From CAZKWG01 sp964615375 (GTDB taxonomy: Bacteria > Myxococcota_A > UBA796 > CAZKWG01), in the NCBI GenBank assembly GCA_964615375.1, contig CAZTOW010000032.1, positions 1 through 64,000 on the forward strand: 64,000 nt of DNA, read 5' to 3'. Each line of letters starts with the position of its first letter. Position 1 is the first letter of the stretch. The notes under the pieces are model-generated. The model saw only the letters and a list, made by a program, of their open reading frames with translations, ran no database searches and was not told the DNA's origin. Below are positions 47,515 to 56,635 of this stretch, piece by piece. Made by a program: the position numbers and the translations under genes.

Positions 47515-49420
47515 GCTCGCCTGGATGATCCTCGCCCCGCCCGCGCGGGCCTGCGGGCCCGACCTCACGTCCATGCTGGTGAGCATGCCGCCCGATGAGC
47601 TCTGGGTGGCGCCCGTCGCCGACCTCAGCGTGGAGCTGAAGCGCCTGGCCCTGCCGAGCCGATACCGCGCCTCCCACCGGAGCATCCTGGACGAGGAGCT
47701 GGAGACGATCCAGGCCCACGGGGTGTCACCGGAGGCCTGGCGGCGCTGGCGGCTGGGCGGGCCGGGGGAGCGCCCGGCGCTGCCCGACAGCCTGCCGCGC
47801 GGCTTCGCGCTGTACGCCGAGGGCGGGGCGGCCTGGCGCCGTGGCGAGATCGACGCGGCGGTCGCGCGCTTCGAGGCCGTGCTGGCGCTCCCGCCCGAGG
47901 CGCGGGGAGGTCGCGCGCTGCCCGCGACGCTCATGCTCGCGCGGGCGAGCATGCGGGAGGCAGACTACGACCGGGTGCTGGCGCTGGTGGACGCGGGCGA
48001 GCCCGATCCGCTGGGGCTCGCCGCCTGGGCCCTGGGCGAGAAAGCCGGGCGGAGGCTCTGGAGCCAGGACTGGCGCGGCGCGGCCGATCTGTACCTGGAG
48101 CAGCTCGGCGCAGGAGAGCTGGGCGCGGTGCGCTCGCTCCAGATGGTCGTGGAGAAGGCCAGGGACGCGGGCGCGCTGGGAAGCTGGGTGGACGACCCGG
48201 TGCTCGCGCGGGTGGCGACGGCCTGGGCCGTCTCCCGCGGCGGCCCCTACGTAGACAAGGCCGATCTGGCGCCGGCCCGCGCCTGGCTCGACGCCACGCG
48301 CGGCGCGAAGAACCCCATCCCCGACGCGGACTGGCTGGGTTGGATGCACTACCAGGCGGGAGACGCGGCCGGCGCCGAGACCTGGCTCGCGCGCGCCGCG
48401 CCCTCGCCCCTCGTCCACTGGCTGCGCGGCCGGCTGCTCCTCCGCGCCGGTCAGCTGGCGGCGGCGGAGCGGGAGCTCGAGCTCGCCGCGCGAGGCTTCC
48501 CCGAAGGCGAACTCTGGGAGCGGGCCAGCCTGGGGGAGCGCGGGGACAGCGTCCAGCCCGCCCAGGAGGCCTGGGCGGATACGGGGCTCCTGCGGCTCTC
48601 CCGCCGGGACTGGTCGGGCGCGCTCGACGCCTTCGTCTGTGCTCGCCGCTCGCAGGACGCGGCCTACGTGGTGGATCGCGTGCTGGACCTGCCGGAGGCG
48701 ACGACGCTGACGGCGGCGTTGCCCGCGGAGCCACTGGGCGCAGACCTGCGCTGGGCGGTAGCCCGCCGGGCCCTGCGCGCGGGAGAACCGGTGGATCTCG
48801 AGGACTTCCCTTCTGAATTCCGGGACGATGTGCGTCGCTACCAGGACGGTCTGGCGCGCGGCCAGAGCGACGCCTCCCCCCGTGAGCGGGCGCGGGCGCT
48901 GTGGCAGGCCGCCCTCGTCGCGCGCCAGCGAGGGATGGAGATCCTCGGGACCGAGCTGGATCCCGACTACGCGATGTTCGAAGGGAATTACGAGCTCTAC
49001 GTCCCCCCGCGGGCGCGCTTCGAGAGCCCCCAGGAGCCCAGCCCCAGCGCGGAGGAGGAGGCCCGCTGGCGGGCGAGCGCGCCCACGCCGGACCTCCGCT
49101 ACCACTACCGCTACACCGCCGCCGCGCTGGCCGCCGAGGCCGCCGCCCTCCTGCCCGACGACGACCCCGACGTGCCCGTGATCCTCTGCCGGGCCTGGCG
49201 CTGGCACCGGGATCGCGACCCGGAGGAGGCGGCCCGCTACACGCGGCTCTCGGTCCGCCGGGCGGGCGTCTTCCCCTCCGAGCCCTGCGGAGACCCGAAC
49301 TTCGGCGCGGACGCGGGGGCGCGGCGAGGGCTGGGCGTGCTCGCGCTCGCGCTCACGCTGGGCGGGGTCGCGCTCACGCTCGGCGCCCGCCCCCAGACCA
49401 ACCCGGAGAGGCCCTCATGA
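47501..49420 (+). CDS. TPR-repeat exported protein following DUF3142
   Basis: 639 residues. A short hydrophobic start (WIELAWMILAPPARA) ends at CGPD, suggesting export. The main part is TPR-like: GAAWRRGEIDAAVARFEAVL, YDRVLALVDAGEPDPLGLAA, GDAAGAETWLARAA and RAGQLAAAERELELAARGF. A C-terminal hydrophobic stretch (LGVLALALTLGGVALTLGA) is a probable membrane anchor. It overlaps the DUF3142 gene by 14 bp and the hydrolase by ATGA. DUF3142-TPR pairs recur in this phylum, so they probably act together at the envelope. Confidence 0.78.
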   Translation: MSWIELAWMILAPPARACGPDLTSMLVSMPPDELWVAPVADLSVELKRLALPSRYRASHRSILDEELETIQAHGVSPEAWRRWRLGGPGERPALPDSLPRGFALYAEGGAAWRRGEIDAAVARFEAVLALPPEARGGRALPATLMLARASMREADYDRVLALVDAGEPDPLGLAAWALGEKAGRRLWSQDWRGAADLYLEQLGAGELGAVRSLQMVVEKARDAGALGSWVDDPVLARVATAWAVSRGGPYVDKADLAPARAWLDATRGAKNPIPDADWLGWMHYQAGDAAGAETWLARAAPSPLVHWLRGRLLLRAGQLAAAERELELAARGFPEGELWERASLGERGDSVQPAQEAWADTGLLRLSRRDWSGALDAFVCARRSQDAAYVVDRVLDLPEATTLTAALPAEPLGADLRWAVARRALRAGEPVDLEDFPSEFRDDVRRYQDGLARGQSDASPRERARALWQAALVARQRGMEILGTELDPDYAMFEGNYELYVPPRARFESPQEPSPSAEEEARWRASAPTPDLRYHYRYTAAALAAEAAALLPDDDPDVPVILCRAWRWHRDRDPEEAARYTRLSVRRAGVFPSEPCGDPNFGADAGARRGLGVLALALTLGGVALTLGARPQTNPERPS

Positions 49421-50475
49421 TCCTGCTCGCGCTCCTGGCCTGCGGCGACGCCGACAAGACCGACACCGCGTCCGAGACCCCGCTCGCGCTCGACGAGCCC
49501 GGCCCCTGGTCGGTGGGCTACCGGGAGTCCTCGGTGACCTACGCCGACCCCGACGGCGAGGGCGAGCGCACCCTACGGCTCGCGCTCTGGTACCCCACCG
49601 CCGACGAGACGGGGGAGACCGTGCGCTACATGGACCTGTGGGACGCGCCGGGCGTGCTGGGGGACGCCGCCCCGCTGGAGCAGGCGCTCCCCCTCGCGGT
49701 CTTCAGCCACGGCCACCAGGGCTACGCCGAGAACAGCAGCTTCCTGATGCGGCATCTGGCCAGCCACGGCCTCCTGGTGGCGGCACCGGACCACACGGAC
49801 AACACCTTCCTGGACGGCTCCGACCGGAGCACGGCGATCTACTACCAGCGACCGCTGGATCTCTCGGCGGTGCTGGACCACGTCCTGGGCGGGGGCGAGG
49901 CGGGGATCTCGGCCAGCGAGGACCCGATCCTCCTGATGGGCCACAGCTTCGGCGGGTACACGGCCTTCTCCGCGGCGGGCGCGCCCTACGACCCGGACGC
50001 GCTGGCGGCCTGCGCGGAGAGCGCGGACACGGACGGCTTCTGTTCGACCTGGAGCGCGGAGGCGGAGGCCACCTTCGCCGCGGGGCTGGGCGACGCGCGC
50101 TTCTCCGCGATCCTCCCCATGGCGGCGGGGGACAGCGACCTCTTCGACCTGGACGCGCTCGGGGCCATCGAGACCCCGGTCCTGCTCATGGGCGGGGACC
50201 TGGACGGCTCCACCACCTCCAGCGGCGACCCCACCTGGGCGGCGCTCCAGGGCGGGCCGGACCGGCGCGTGACCATCACCAACGGCGGCCACCAGGTCTT
50301 CACCGACCTCAGCGGCGTGCTGACGCCTGTGGAGGGCGAGATCGCGGCCGAGGAGGGCTTCCGCATCATCAACACCTACGCGCTCGCCTGGGCCCTGCGG
50401 AACCTGGGCGACGAGTCGGGAGCAGAGGTGCTCGACGGAGAAGTCGAGGTAGAAGGCGCGGTGTGGACCGACTGA
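49417..50475 (+). CDS. Alpha/beta hydrolase lipoprotein (PAF-acetylhydrolase-like)
   Basis: 352-residue lipoprotein enzyme. Lipobox LLALLAC, linker with DADKTDTAS. The catalytic core shows PLAVFSHGHQGYAEN (oxyanion loop), SEDPILLMGHSFGGYTA with the GHSFGG nucleophile elbow, VLLMGGDLDGST for the acid, and TITNGGHQVF for the His. The pattern resembles chlorophyllase/PAF-acetylhydrolase-type hydrolases. It is the fourth gene of the ATGA-coupled run beginning at 45443. Confidence 0.87.
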   Translation: MILLALLACGDADKTDTASETPLALDEPGPWSVGYRESSVTYADPDGEGERTLRLALWYPTADETGETVRYMDLWDAPGVLGDAAPLEQALPLAVFSHGHQGYAENSSFLMRHLASHGLLVAAPDHTDNTFLDGSDRSTAIYYQRPLDLSAVLDHVLGGGEAGISASEDPILLMGHSFGGYTAFSAAGAPYDPDALAACAESADTDGFCSTWSAEAEATFAAGLGDARFSAILPMAAGDSDLFDLDALGAIETPVLLMGGDLDGSTTSSGDPTWAALQGGPDRRVTITNGGHQVFTDLSGVLTPVEGEIAAEEGFRIINTYALAWALRNLGDESGAEVLDGEVEVEGAVWTD

Positions 50476-50498
50476 CCGGGACGCCGAAAAAAGATCGA

Positions 50499-50541
50499 GA
50501 GATCGCACGACCGCGGTCGATCTCGCCGTCCCTCCTTCGAC
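50499..50541 (+). promoter_or_regulatory. Palindrome and possible ECF42 promoter
   Basis: GAGATCG (50499-50505) is inverted at 50518-50524, with CGACCGCGGTCG, a perfect 12-bp palindrome, at 50508-50519. GGTCGA (50515-50520), 17 bp, then CGAC (50538-50541) resembles the TGTCGA/CGA-C boxes reported for ECF42 sigma factors, matching the sigma gene downstream. Tentative. Confidence 0.45.
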
Positions 50542-50622
50542 GTGTGATCAGAGCGCCGCATTCGGACGCTCCTTCCGAATCCCCCCCAACGTCAATCCCC
50601 CCAAGGTCAACGGAGAAACGTC

Positions 50623-51051
50623 ATGCGCTTCATGGTCATCATGTACCCGGGTCCCAAGGCCGAGGCCGGCGCCATGCCCACGGAGGCCCAGCTGGCCGCG
50701 ATGGGCGCGTTCAACGAGGAGCTCGTCAACAACGGCGTCATCCTGAGCGGAGAGGGCCTGCACCCCAGCGCCAACGGGGCGCGCGTGCGCTGGTCCGGCG
50801 GCAAGCCGGTGGTGAGCGACGGCCCCTTCGCCGAGGCCCGCGAGGTGGTCGGCGGCTTCTGGATGTGGCAGTGCCGCTCCATGGAGGAGGCGAAGGAGTG
50901 GGCGCGCCGCATCCCGGCCGACGACGACCAGATGGTGGAGATCCGCCGCGTCTTCGAGGCGGAGGACTTCGGCGAGGCGTTCACGCCCGAGCTCCAGGCC
51001 CAGGAGGAGCGCATGCGCCAGGAGATCCTGAAGCAGACCGGGCAGAGCTGA
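50623..51051 (+). CDS. YCII-related DGPF-domain protein
   Basis: Small 142-residue ferredoxin-like-fold protein. It has the family opening RFMVIMYPGPKAEAG and the hallmark VSDGPFAEAREVVGGFWMW. DGPF proteins are the standard partners and regulon members of ECF42 sigma factors, and one follows 48 bp downstream. The biochemical role is not established; it may bind a small molecule. ATG follows GGAGAAACGTC at usable distance. Confidence 0.93.
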   Translation: MRFMVIMYPGPKAEAGAMPTEAQLAAMGAFNEELVNNGVILSGEGLHPSANGARVRWSGGKPVVSDGPFAEAREVVGGFWMWQCRSMEEAKEWARRIPADDDQMVEIRRVFEAEDFGEAFTPELQAQEERMRQEILKQTGQS

Positions 51052-51098
51052 GCTTCCTCCAGCTTTACGGCGCGCGTCCGGCGCGGTAGACGGCAGGT

Positions 51099-52364
51099 GT
51101 GGAGCCTGCCGCCGCCCGCCTCGCCACCCACCAGGCCATCGAGGCGGTCTTCCGCCTGGAGTCCGCGCGCCTGCACGCGGGCCTGGCGCGCTGGGCGGGC
51201 GACGTGGGGCGGGCCGAGGATCTGGCCCAGACCGCGCTGCTGGCCGCCCTCGAGCAGTGGCCCCGGGACGGGATCCCCGACCGCCCGGGGGCCTGGCTGA
51301 TGACGACGGCGAAGCGCCGGGCCATCGACGGCTGGCGGCGCGAGGCCCTGCACGAGCGCAAGCGCACGGAGATCCTGGCGGAGACCCCGGCCTGCGCGGA
51401 GCCGCCCCCGGTCGAGCGGCTGGACGAGGACCTGGGCGACGACCTGCTGCGCCTGATCTTCGTGTGCTGCCACCCGGTGCTCTCCCCGGACGCGCGGGTG
51501 GCGCTCGCGCTGCGCCTGCTCTGCGGGCTCTCCGCCGCGGAGATCGCCCGCGCCTTCCTGGTCTCCGAGCCGACCATCGCCCAGCGCCTGGTCCGGGCGA
51601 AGCGCCTGCTCTCCGAGCGCCAGGTGCCCTTCGAGGTGCCGCGCTCCGAGGAGCGGGCCGAGCGGCTCCAGAGCGTGCTGGACGTGATCTACCTGGTCTT
51701 CAACGAGGGCTACGCCGCGACCTCGGGCGCGCGCTGGCTGCGGCAGGAGCTCTGCGAGGAGGCCCTGCGCCTGGGCCGCGTGCTCTGCGCGCTGACGCCG
51801 GACGAGCCCGAGGCCCACGGGCTCCTGGCGCTGATGGAGCTGCAAGGCTCACGATCGGCGGCGCGGGTGGGCCCGGACGGGGCGCCGGTGCTGCTGTTGG
51901 ACCAGAACCGGGCCCGCTGGGACTGGGGGCAGATCCAGCGCGGGCTGCGCGCGCTCTCGCGGGCCGTGAACCTGGGGGCGCCCTACGGCCCGCTGACGCT
52001 CCAGGCCGCCATCGCCGCCTGCCACGCCCAGGCCCGCCGGCCCGAGGACACCGACTGGGCGCGGATCGTGACGCTCTACGGGACGCTCCAGGGCGTCACC
52101 CCGAGCTCGGTGGTCGCGCTGAACCGGGCGGTGGCGGTGGCGATGGCCGAGGGGCCGGCGGCGGGGCTCGCCGAGGTGGACGCGCTGGACCGCGACGGCG
52201 CCCTGGAGGGCTACCACCTGCTGCCCAGCGTGCGGGGCGATCTGCTGTCCCGGCTGGGGCGGCGGGCGGAGGCCGCGGCGGAGTTCACCCGGGCGGCGGC
52301 GCTCACGGCCAACGAGGCGGAGCGGGCGCTGCTCCTGCGGCGGGCGCGGGCGACGGAAGGCTAG
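51099..52364 (+). CDS. ECF42-type RNA polymerase sigma factor with C-terminal TPR-like extension
   Basis: Alternative sigma factor of the ECF42 type. Region 2 reads RAEDLAQTALLAALEQWPRD, then GAWLMTTAKRRAIDGWRRE; region 4 is LCGLSAAEIARAFLVSEPTI then AQRLVRAKRLL. The C-terminal 240 residues (VLDVIYLVFNEGYAATSGA, then TPR-like helices with VVALNRAVAVAMAEGP) are the extension typical of this group and control its activity instead of an anti-sigma factor. 421 residues, start GTG. The DGPF gene upstream is the expected partner. The stop lies within a 25-bp hairpin. Confidence 0.93.
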   Translation: MEPAAARLATHQAIEAVFRLESARLHAGLARWAGDVGRAEDLAQTALLAALEQWPRDGIPDRPGAWLMTTAKRRAIDGWRREALHERKRTEILAETPACAEPPPVERLDEDLGDDLLRLIFVCCHPVLSPDARVALALRLLCGLSAAEIARAFLVSEPTIAQRLVRAKRLLSERQVPFEVPRSEERAERLQSVLDVIYLVFNEGYAATSGARWLRQELCEEALRLGRVLCALTPDEPEAHGLLALMELQGSRSAARVGPDGAPVLLLDQNRARWDWGQIQRGLRALSRAVNLGAPYGPLTLQAAIAACHAQARRPEDTDWARIVTLYGTLQGVTPSSVVALNRAVAVAMAEGPAAGLAEVDALDRDGALEGYHLLPSVRGDLLSRLGRRAEAAAEFTRAAALTANEAERALLLRRARATEG

Positions 52365-52379
52365 ATCATCTAGCCTTCC
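52355..52379. terminator. Bidirectional hairpin spanning two convergent stops
   Basis: GGAAGGCTAGAT (52355-52366), one central base, then its exact reverse complement (52368-52379). Both convergent stop codons (52362-52364 and 52370-52372) are inside the palindrome. There is no T-run, so it may act as a bidirectional terminator or mRNA-end stabiliser. Confidence 0.7.
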
Positions 52380-53632
52380 TCGTCCTCCTCCGCCTCCTCC
52401 CCGAACTTCAGCCGGAACCAGGCGTCGCCCAGCCGCGTGCAGTCCGTGTCCCACCACACCCACTGGGCCCCGGTGGCCACGAGCTCGGCGGGCGAGCCGC
52501 CCCAGGGCGAGGTGTCCGCGCAGACCGCGGCGGGGCCCCAGTCGCTGTCGTCGAAGTCCACCTCGGTCCAGCCGTCGGGGGGCTCGGTGGTGGTGACCAC
52601 CCAGTCGGCCTCGCCGGTCAGGTAGCGCAGCGGCGCGCCCCCGGCGTAGACGTCCACGGAGGCCAGGAAGCCCGAGATCACGGTGTAGTTGTCGTGACCG
52701 TACACGGCGAGGACGTGCTCACAGCCCGGGTCGGTGCTGAGCGTGAGCGTGTCCACGGTGGTCCAGCTCCCCGCGCCGGTCCCGGTGAACTCCACCCCGT
52801 CCAGCCAGCCCTTCCAGGCGTCGTCCACCGTGAGCATGACGACGAGGTCCAGCACGTCGTCCTCGCAGCCCTCCACGCCGGTGCCCTCCAGGATGGCGGC
52901 CAGCGAGGGCTGGTCCGGCGCGTCCGTGGAGAAGGCGAAGGTGGCCTCGTCGGGCATGTCGTCCGCGGGCGCGTAGTGGGCCGTGACCGTGGTGGACTCG
53001 CCCGGGGCCAGCGTGACGTCCACGTAGCCGAGCTCGCCGAGATCGCTCATGAAGAGCTCGCTCTCGGAGGTCGACGTGAAGACCGGCTCCGAGATGGTCC
53101 CCACCTCGTCGCCCACGTTGGTGATGACGAGATCCACCTCGTCCTCGTCCCCCACCTCCAGCTCGCCGAAGTCGTGGTAGTCCGGGCTGATCGTGAAGCT
53201 GGGGTAGCCGGTGCCGCCCAGCAGGGAGACGGTGGCGCTGCCGTCGTAAGGGGCGTCGCTCTCGACGAGCACCTCGCCGCTCACGAGCCCGAGCTCGCTC
53301 GGGCTGAAGACGGCCAGGAAGGTGGTGGACGCGCCGGGCGTGAGCAGCGGGGTCCCCAGGCTGGCGACGCTGAAGGGCCCGTAGGGGTCCACCACGTCTA
53401 CGCTCTCCAGGAAGAGCTCGGAGGAGCCCACGTTGCGGACGGTGATGGTGGCGGCGCTCTCGGCCCCGAGGGGGACCTCCCCGAAGTCCACCTCCAGCGG
53501 ATCCACCTCCAGCACGCCCACGGCCGTGTCCGCGGGCGCCTCCTCCGAGGTGCCGCCCCCGCCCTTGATGTTGTACTCGGTGCAGGCGGCCAGGAGGGCC
53601 AGCGCCAGCGGGAGGATGAGGGTGCGTGCCAT
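52370..53632 (-). CDS. Lipoprotein with choice-of-anchor-D (ASH-like) domains
   Basis: 420-residue surface lipoprotein. Signal LALALLAACTEYN with lipobox LAAC, then the Ig-like repeats of the choice-of-anchor-D/ASH type: LEVDPLEVDFGEVPLG then AATITVRNVGSSELFLESV, and FTISPDYHDFGELEVGDE then VDLVITNVGDEVG. A second half has GWTEVDFDDSDWGPA and WVWWDTDC, resembling discoidin or galactose-binding-type extracellular modules. Such proteins bind surfaces or glycans; specific function unknown. ATG at 53632. Convergent with the sigma gene. Confidence 0.82.
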   Translation of the reverse strand: MARTLILPLALALLAACTEYNIKGGGGTSEEAPADTAVGVLEVDPLEVDFGEVPLGAESAATITVRNVGSSELFLESVDVVDPYGPFSVASLGTPLLTPGASTTFLAVFSPSELGLVSGEVLVESDAPYDGSATVSLLGGTGYPSFTISPDYHDFGELEVGDEDEVDLVITNVGDEVGTISEPVFTSTSESELFMSDLGELGYVDVTLAPGESTTVTAHYAPADDMPDEATFAFSTDAPDQPSLAAILEGTGVEGCEDDVLDLVVMLTVDDAWKGWLDGVEFTGTGAGSWTTVDTLTLSTDPGCEHVLAVYGHDNYTVISGFLASVDVYAGGAPLRYLTGEADWVVTTTEPPDGWTEVDFDDSDWGPAAVCADTSPWGGSPAELVATGAQWVWWDTDCTRLGDAWFRLKFGEEAEEDEEG

Positions 53633-53707
53633 GTGCGCCTCTGACAAGAGCTTAGCACCGACGCGCTCCGCCTTGATTAAGATGAGACGAATCGGGAGCG
53701 GGTGCGC

Positions 53708-55258
53708 ATGAACAGGTCGTGGGTGGTGCCGGTGGTGGTGGTGGCGCTGGTGCTGGCGGGGCTGCTGGCGCTGCGGCTCACGCGCGGGGACGCGGGCGAC
53801 GGCGACGGCGAGGAGGGCGTGGCGACCGCCAAGGAGGAGCCCAGCGAGAAGAAGGGGAAAAAGCGCAAGAACAAGCAGAAGGGCGAGGCTGGCGCGGAGG
53901 CTGGCGAAGGGGCCGGCGAGGAGGCCGGCGAGGAGCGGCGCGCCGCGAGGTCGGCGGGCCCCCTGCCGAAGCTGGAGCGCGGGCCCATCAACGTCGTGCT
54001 GCTGATGCTGGACACCACGCGCGCCGACCGGCTGGAGATCTACGACCCGGAGCTCCCCGACGGGCTCTCGGCGGAGCTCGACGCGCGGGCCCGGAGCGGC
54101 GTGCGCTTCCTCAACGCGGTCGCCACGACCCCCTGGACCCGGCCCTCCATCGGCGCCATGCTCACCGGGCGCCCAGGGCGTGAGCTCGGGATCTACAAGG
54201 AGAAGGCGCACGGTCTCCGCGACGACGTGACCACGCTCGCCGAGTACCTGAAGCAGGGCGGCTTCCGCACGCTCGGGCTCACGGCCAACCCCAACATCAA
54301 CGCGGCCTACAACTTCCACCAGGGCTTCGACGAGTACGTCAGCAGCAACGTCGTGTGGGAGTGGATGACCGCCCAGGACGACCAGGACAAGGACAACCAG
54401 ACGGCTGGGCTGGTGCCCGCGCGCGAGCTCTACAAGCGGGCGCTCGAGCTGGCCCGCGCCCCTCACAAGGGCCCGACCTACCTGCAGATCAACGTCATGG
54501 ACGTCCACGAGTGGTCGCTGCCAGAGACCGTGCGCCCCGAGTTCAAGGAGCTCTACAAGGACCGCCACGACGCCCCCTACCTCCAGGCCGTGCGCCAGAC
54601 CTCCATCGACACCGAGGCCTTCTTCGAGGATCTCCTGGCCCTGCCCGGCTGGGAGCGCACGCTGGTCATCATCACGGCCGACCACGGCGAGGGGCTCAAG
54701 GACCACCCCGACGTCAAGGGCTCAGGCTACCACGGCCCGCTGCTCTACAGGAGCACCCTGCACGTCCCGCTCATCCTCTTCTCCACCGCGGGCGACCTGC
54801 CGGCGGGCGCCACCCCCGACACCCTGGTCACGCTGGAGGATCTCGTCCCCACCGTGCTGGACTATGTGGGCCTGAGCCCGAGCCCCGAGGTCAAGGGGAC
54901 CAGCGTCCTGCCGCTCATCTTCGACGTCGAGGGCTCCATCCTGGAGCGGCCCGAGCGCGCCTTCGTCGAGACGCGCTACCGCAAGTACAAGAAGATCGGC
55001 GTCGTGACGCCCGACTGGCTCTACGTCGTGAGCAAGAAGGCGCACGAGGGCGTCAACCCAGACGAGCTCCAGCCCTGGAGCGGCCCGCAGAACGGCGCGA
55101 AGACCGACGTGAAGGCCCAGAACCCCAAGGTCGCGGAGAAGCTCTCGGGCGCGCTGGACCGCTACCTGAAGCAGCTCCCCTCGGCGCCGCCCTGGACCGG
55201 GGGCGAGCAGACGCCGGAGGAGATCGAGCAGCTCAAGGCGATGGGGTATCTGCAGTAG
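53708..55258 (+). CDS. Membrane-anchored sulfatase/alkaline-phosphatase superfamily enzyme
   Basis: 516 residues: one N-terminal helix (WVVPVVVVALVLAGLLAL), a charged Lys/Glu/Gly linker, then the enzyme domain outside the membrane. It has INVVLLMLDTTRADRL (first metal Asp), TTPWTRPSIGAMLTGRPG at the nucleophile site, ITADHGEGLKDH (metal DH) and YHGPLLY. The Cys-x-Pro-x-Arg formylglycine motif of true sulfatases is absent; a Thr or Ser in the PWTRPS segment would be the nucleophile, as in LtaS- or phosphoethanolamine-transferase-like members. So it may be a phosphotransferase or phosphatase rather than a sulfatase. ATG at 53708 or GTG at 53702. Confidence 0.86.
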   Translation: MNRSWVVPVVVVALVLAGLLALRLTRGDAGDGDGEEGVATAKEEPSEKKGKKRKNKQKGEAGAEAGEGAGEEAGEERRAARSAGPLPKLERGPINVVLLMLDTTRADRLEIYDPELPDGLSAELDARARSGVRFLNAVATTPWTRPSIGAMLTGRPGRELGIYKEKAHGLRDDVTTLAEYLKQGGFRTLGLTANPNINAAYNFHQGFDEYVSSNVVWEWMTAQDDQDKDNQTAGLVPARELYKRALELARAPHKGPTYLQINVMDVHEWSLPETVRPEFKELYKDRHDAPYLQAVRQTSIDTEAFFEDLLALPGWERTLVIITADHGEGLKDHPDVKGSGYHGPLLYRSTLHVPLILFSTAGDLPAGATPDTLVTLEDLVPTVLDYVGLSPSPEVKGTSVLPLIFDVEGSILERPERAFVETRYRKYKKIGVVTPDWLYVVSKKAHEGVNPDELQPWSGPQNGAKTDVKAQNPKVAEKLSGALDRYLKQLPSAPPWTGGEQTPEEIEQLKAMGYLQ

Positions 55259-55294
55259 GGGTGGGCGTGCCGCGGCGCAGCGGAGCGCTCGTCG

Positions 55295-56389
55295 TCACTT
55301 CCGCAGCGCGCTCTTCCGGACCCAGCCCTCGACGTTGTCCATCGTGCGAACCCAGTCGTGTTCGGCGGCGATCGAGAACAGCCCGAGCTTGAAGGTCCTG
55401 CCGACCCGGTTGCTGTCCACGATCTCGACCACCGTTCCGGGCGCGAGCGGCCGGGAGACCGTCTTGTCCTTGTCGTTGTTCCTCAGGCTTCCCGCCTCCT
55501 TCATGTGGACGAAGTTCTGGAGCCCGGTCACGCTGCCGCTCACGGACACGATCCGCCCGCGCAGGTTGAGGGCGGGGCTCGGGAGCTCATGCGGGATGAG
55601 CGGCGTGGCGGCCGGGTGCCCGCCTCCACGGGCCCCGAGCTCATCGACCTCCCAGGCATTCCGCAGAGCTTCAACCGAAAAGGAGGTGCGATCCCGAAAC
55701 TCCTGAAAGCTGAAGGCCCCGGAAGAGTGCGCCGCGTCCTGGTTCGATTGATGGAAGTCCTGGATGGAGACGGACCGCGTCTCACCCGGCGTGTTGGGGT
55801 CGCGGACCGTCAGGTTGTCCCCGCTCATCCCCTCGATGACGGACCAGTGGCTGAACAGGTACTTGAAGGCCGCGAGGTCCGGGTGGACGCGGTACATCGG
55901 GACGTCGAACACCGAATACCCCATCACCACGCCATCGCTCCCGGTCCCGGCAAGCTTGCTGCGGAAGTCTCGCACGTCGGTGAAGTTGATCACCCTCGCC
56001 GTGAGGCCCAGGTTGGTCGCCACGGTGGCCAGGTTGTTCGCGTCCATGAACTCGCCGACGAAGGTGCCGACCCGGTTGCCCTCCTGGAGGAGCAGCTGGA
56101 GGAGGGCGTCGCGTCGCGCCACGACCCCCTGGTGCACGCCCGAGATGGCCATGCCGAGGGAGTACAGCCCGCAGGTGCCTCCGACCTGCTGGTAGTCCAC
56201 GATCCGCGAGGTCGCCATGCGTTGAAGCGGCTGGCTTCGAGCCGCGCCTCGGCGCGCCAGCGGGTCCGCGAGGCCATGGCGCGCGAGGGGATCGACGGCC
56301 CCCCGTGCGGGTCTGGGAGGGTCCCCTGGGTAGCGCGAGCCTCCGCTTCTGCCCGGCAGCCGCCATCCCTGCACCTCCCACCTGCGCAC
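55295..56389 (-). CDS. C39-like cysteine peptidase effector with injection-system-like leader
   Basis: 364 residues; no signal peptide. The N-terminal leader has VDPLARHGLADPLARR and PLQRM (residues about 32-58), almost the same motif as in the divergent neighbour. The body is a papain/C39-like domain: VGGTCGLYSLGMAI (Cys73), FSHWSVIEGM (His181) and LTVRDPNTPG (Asp197), giving a Cys-His-Asp triad. The C-terminus (GTVVEIVDSNRVGRTFKLGL and EGWVRKSAL) is an SH3-like module. GTG at 56389 follows GAGG. Leaders of this style ending in LQR are usual in cargo of extracellular contractile injection systems; that reading is inference. Confidence 0.75.
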   Translation of the reverse strand: MRRWEVQGWRLPGRSGGSRYPGDPPRPARGAVDPLARHGLADPLARRGAARSQPLQRMATSRIVDYQQVGGTCGLYSLGMAISGVHQGVVARRDALLQLLLQEGNRVGTFVGEFMDANNLATVATNLGLTARVINFTDVRDFRSKLAGTGSDGVVMGYSVFDVPMYRVHPDLAAFKYLFSHWSVIEGMSGDNLTVRDPNTPGETRSVSIQDFHQSNQDAAHSSGAFSFQEFRDRTSFSVEALRNAWEVDELGARGGGHPAATPLIPHELPSPALNLRGRIVSVSGSVTGLQNFVHMKEAGSLRNNDKDKTVSRPLAPGTVVEIVDSNRVGRTFKLGLFSIAAEHDWVRTMDNVEGWVRKSALRK

Positions 56390-56635
56390 TCTACCTCAAG
56401 AGGGGGTGCCCAAGGCCAGATCTCCGCTCAACGGTCAGACACCCGGGGCCACCAACGGAGCGGACATAACCGAAACGTCAGGTCTAAATAGAATAATCTG
56501 CGAAGAGTGAACCTGACCCTGCGGGCGCCGCGGCGAGGCCACCGCGTGTCGTATACTGAACACCGTCCATCTGGAGCAGCCCTGGCTCTGACGCTCCACA
56601 TCACACAGAGGTCCAGCAGCTCCCCGGGTGGCAGG
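56390..56635. promoter_or_regulatory. Divergent control region of the two leader-bearing genes
   Basis: 245 bp with an AT-rich patch (about 56482-56500, TAAATAGAATAAT) that stands out in this GC-rich window. TATACT (56552-56557) is a good -10 for the rightward gene, placing its start near 56564. No convincing -35 was found, so an activator is likely. Protein-like sequence begins only after 56635. Confidence 0.55.
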
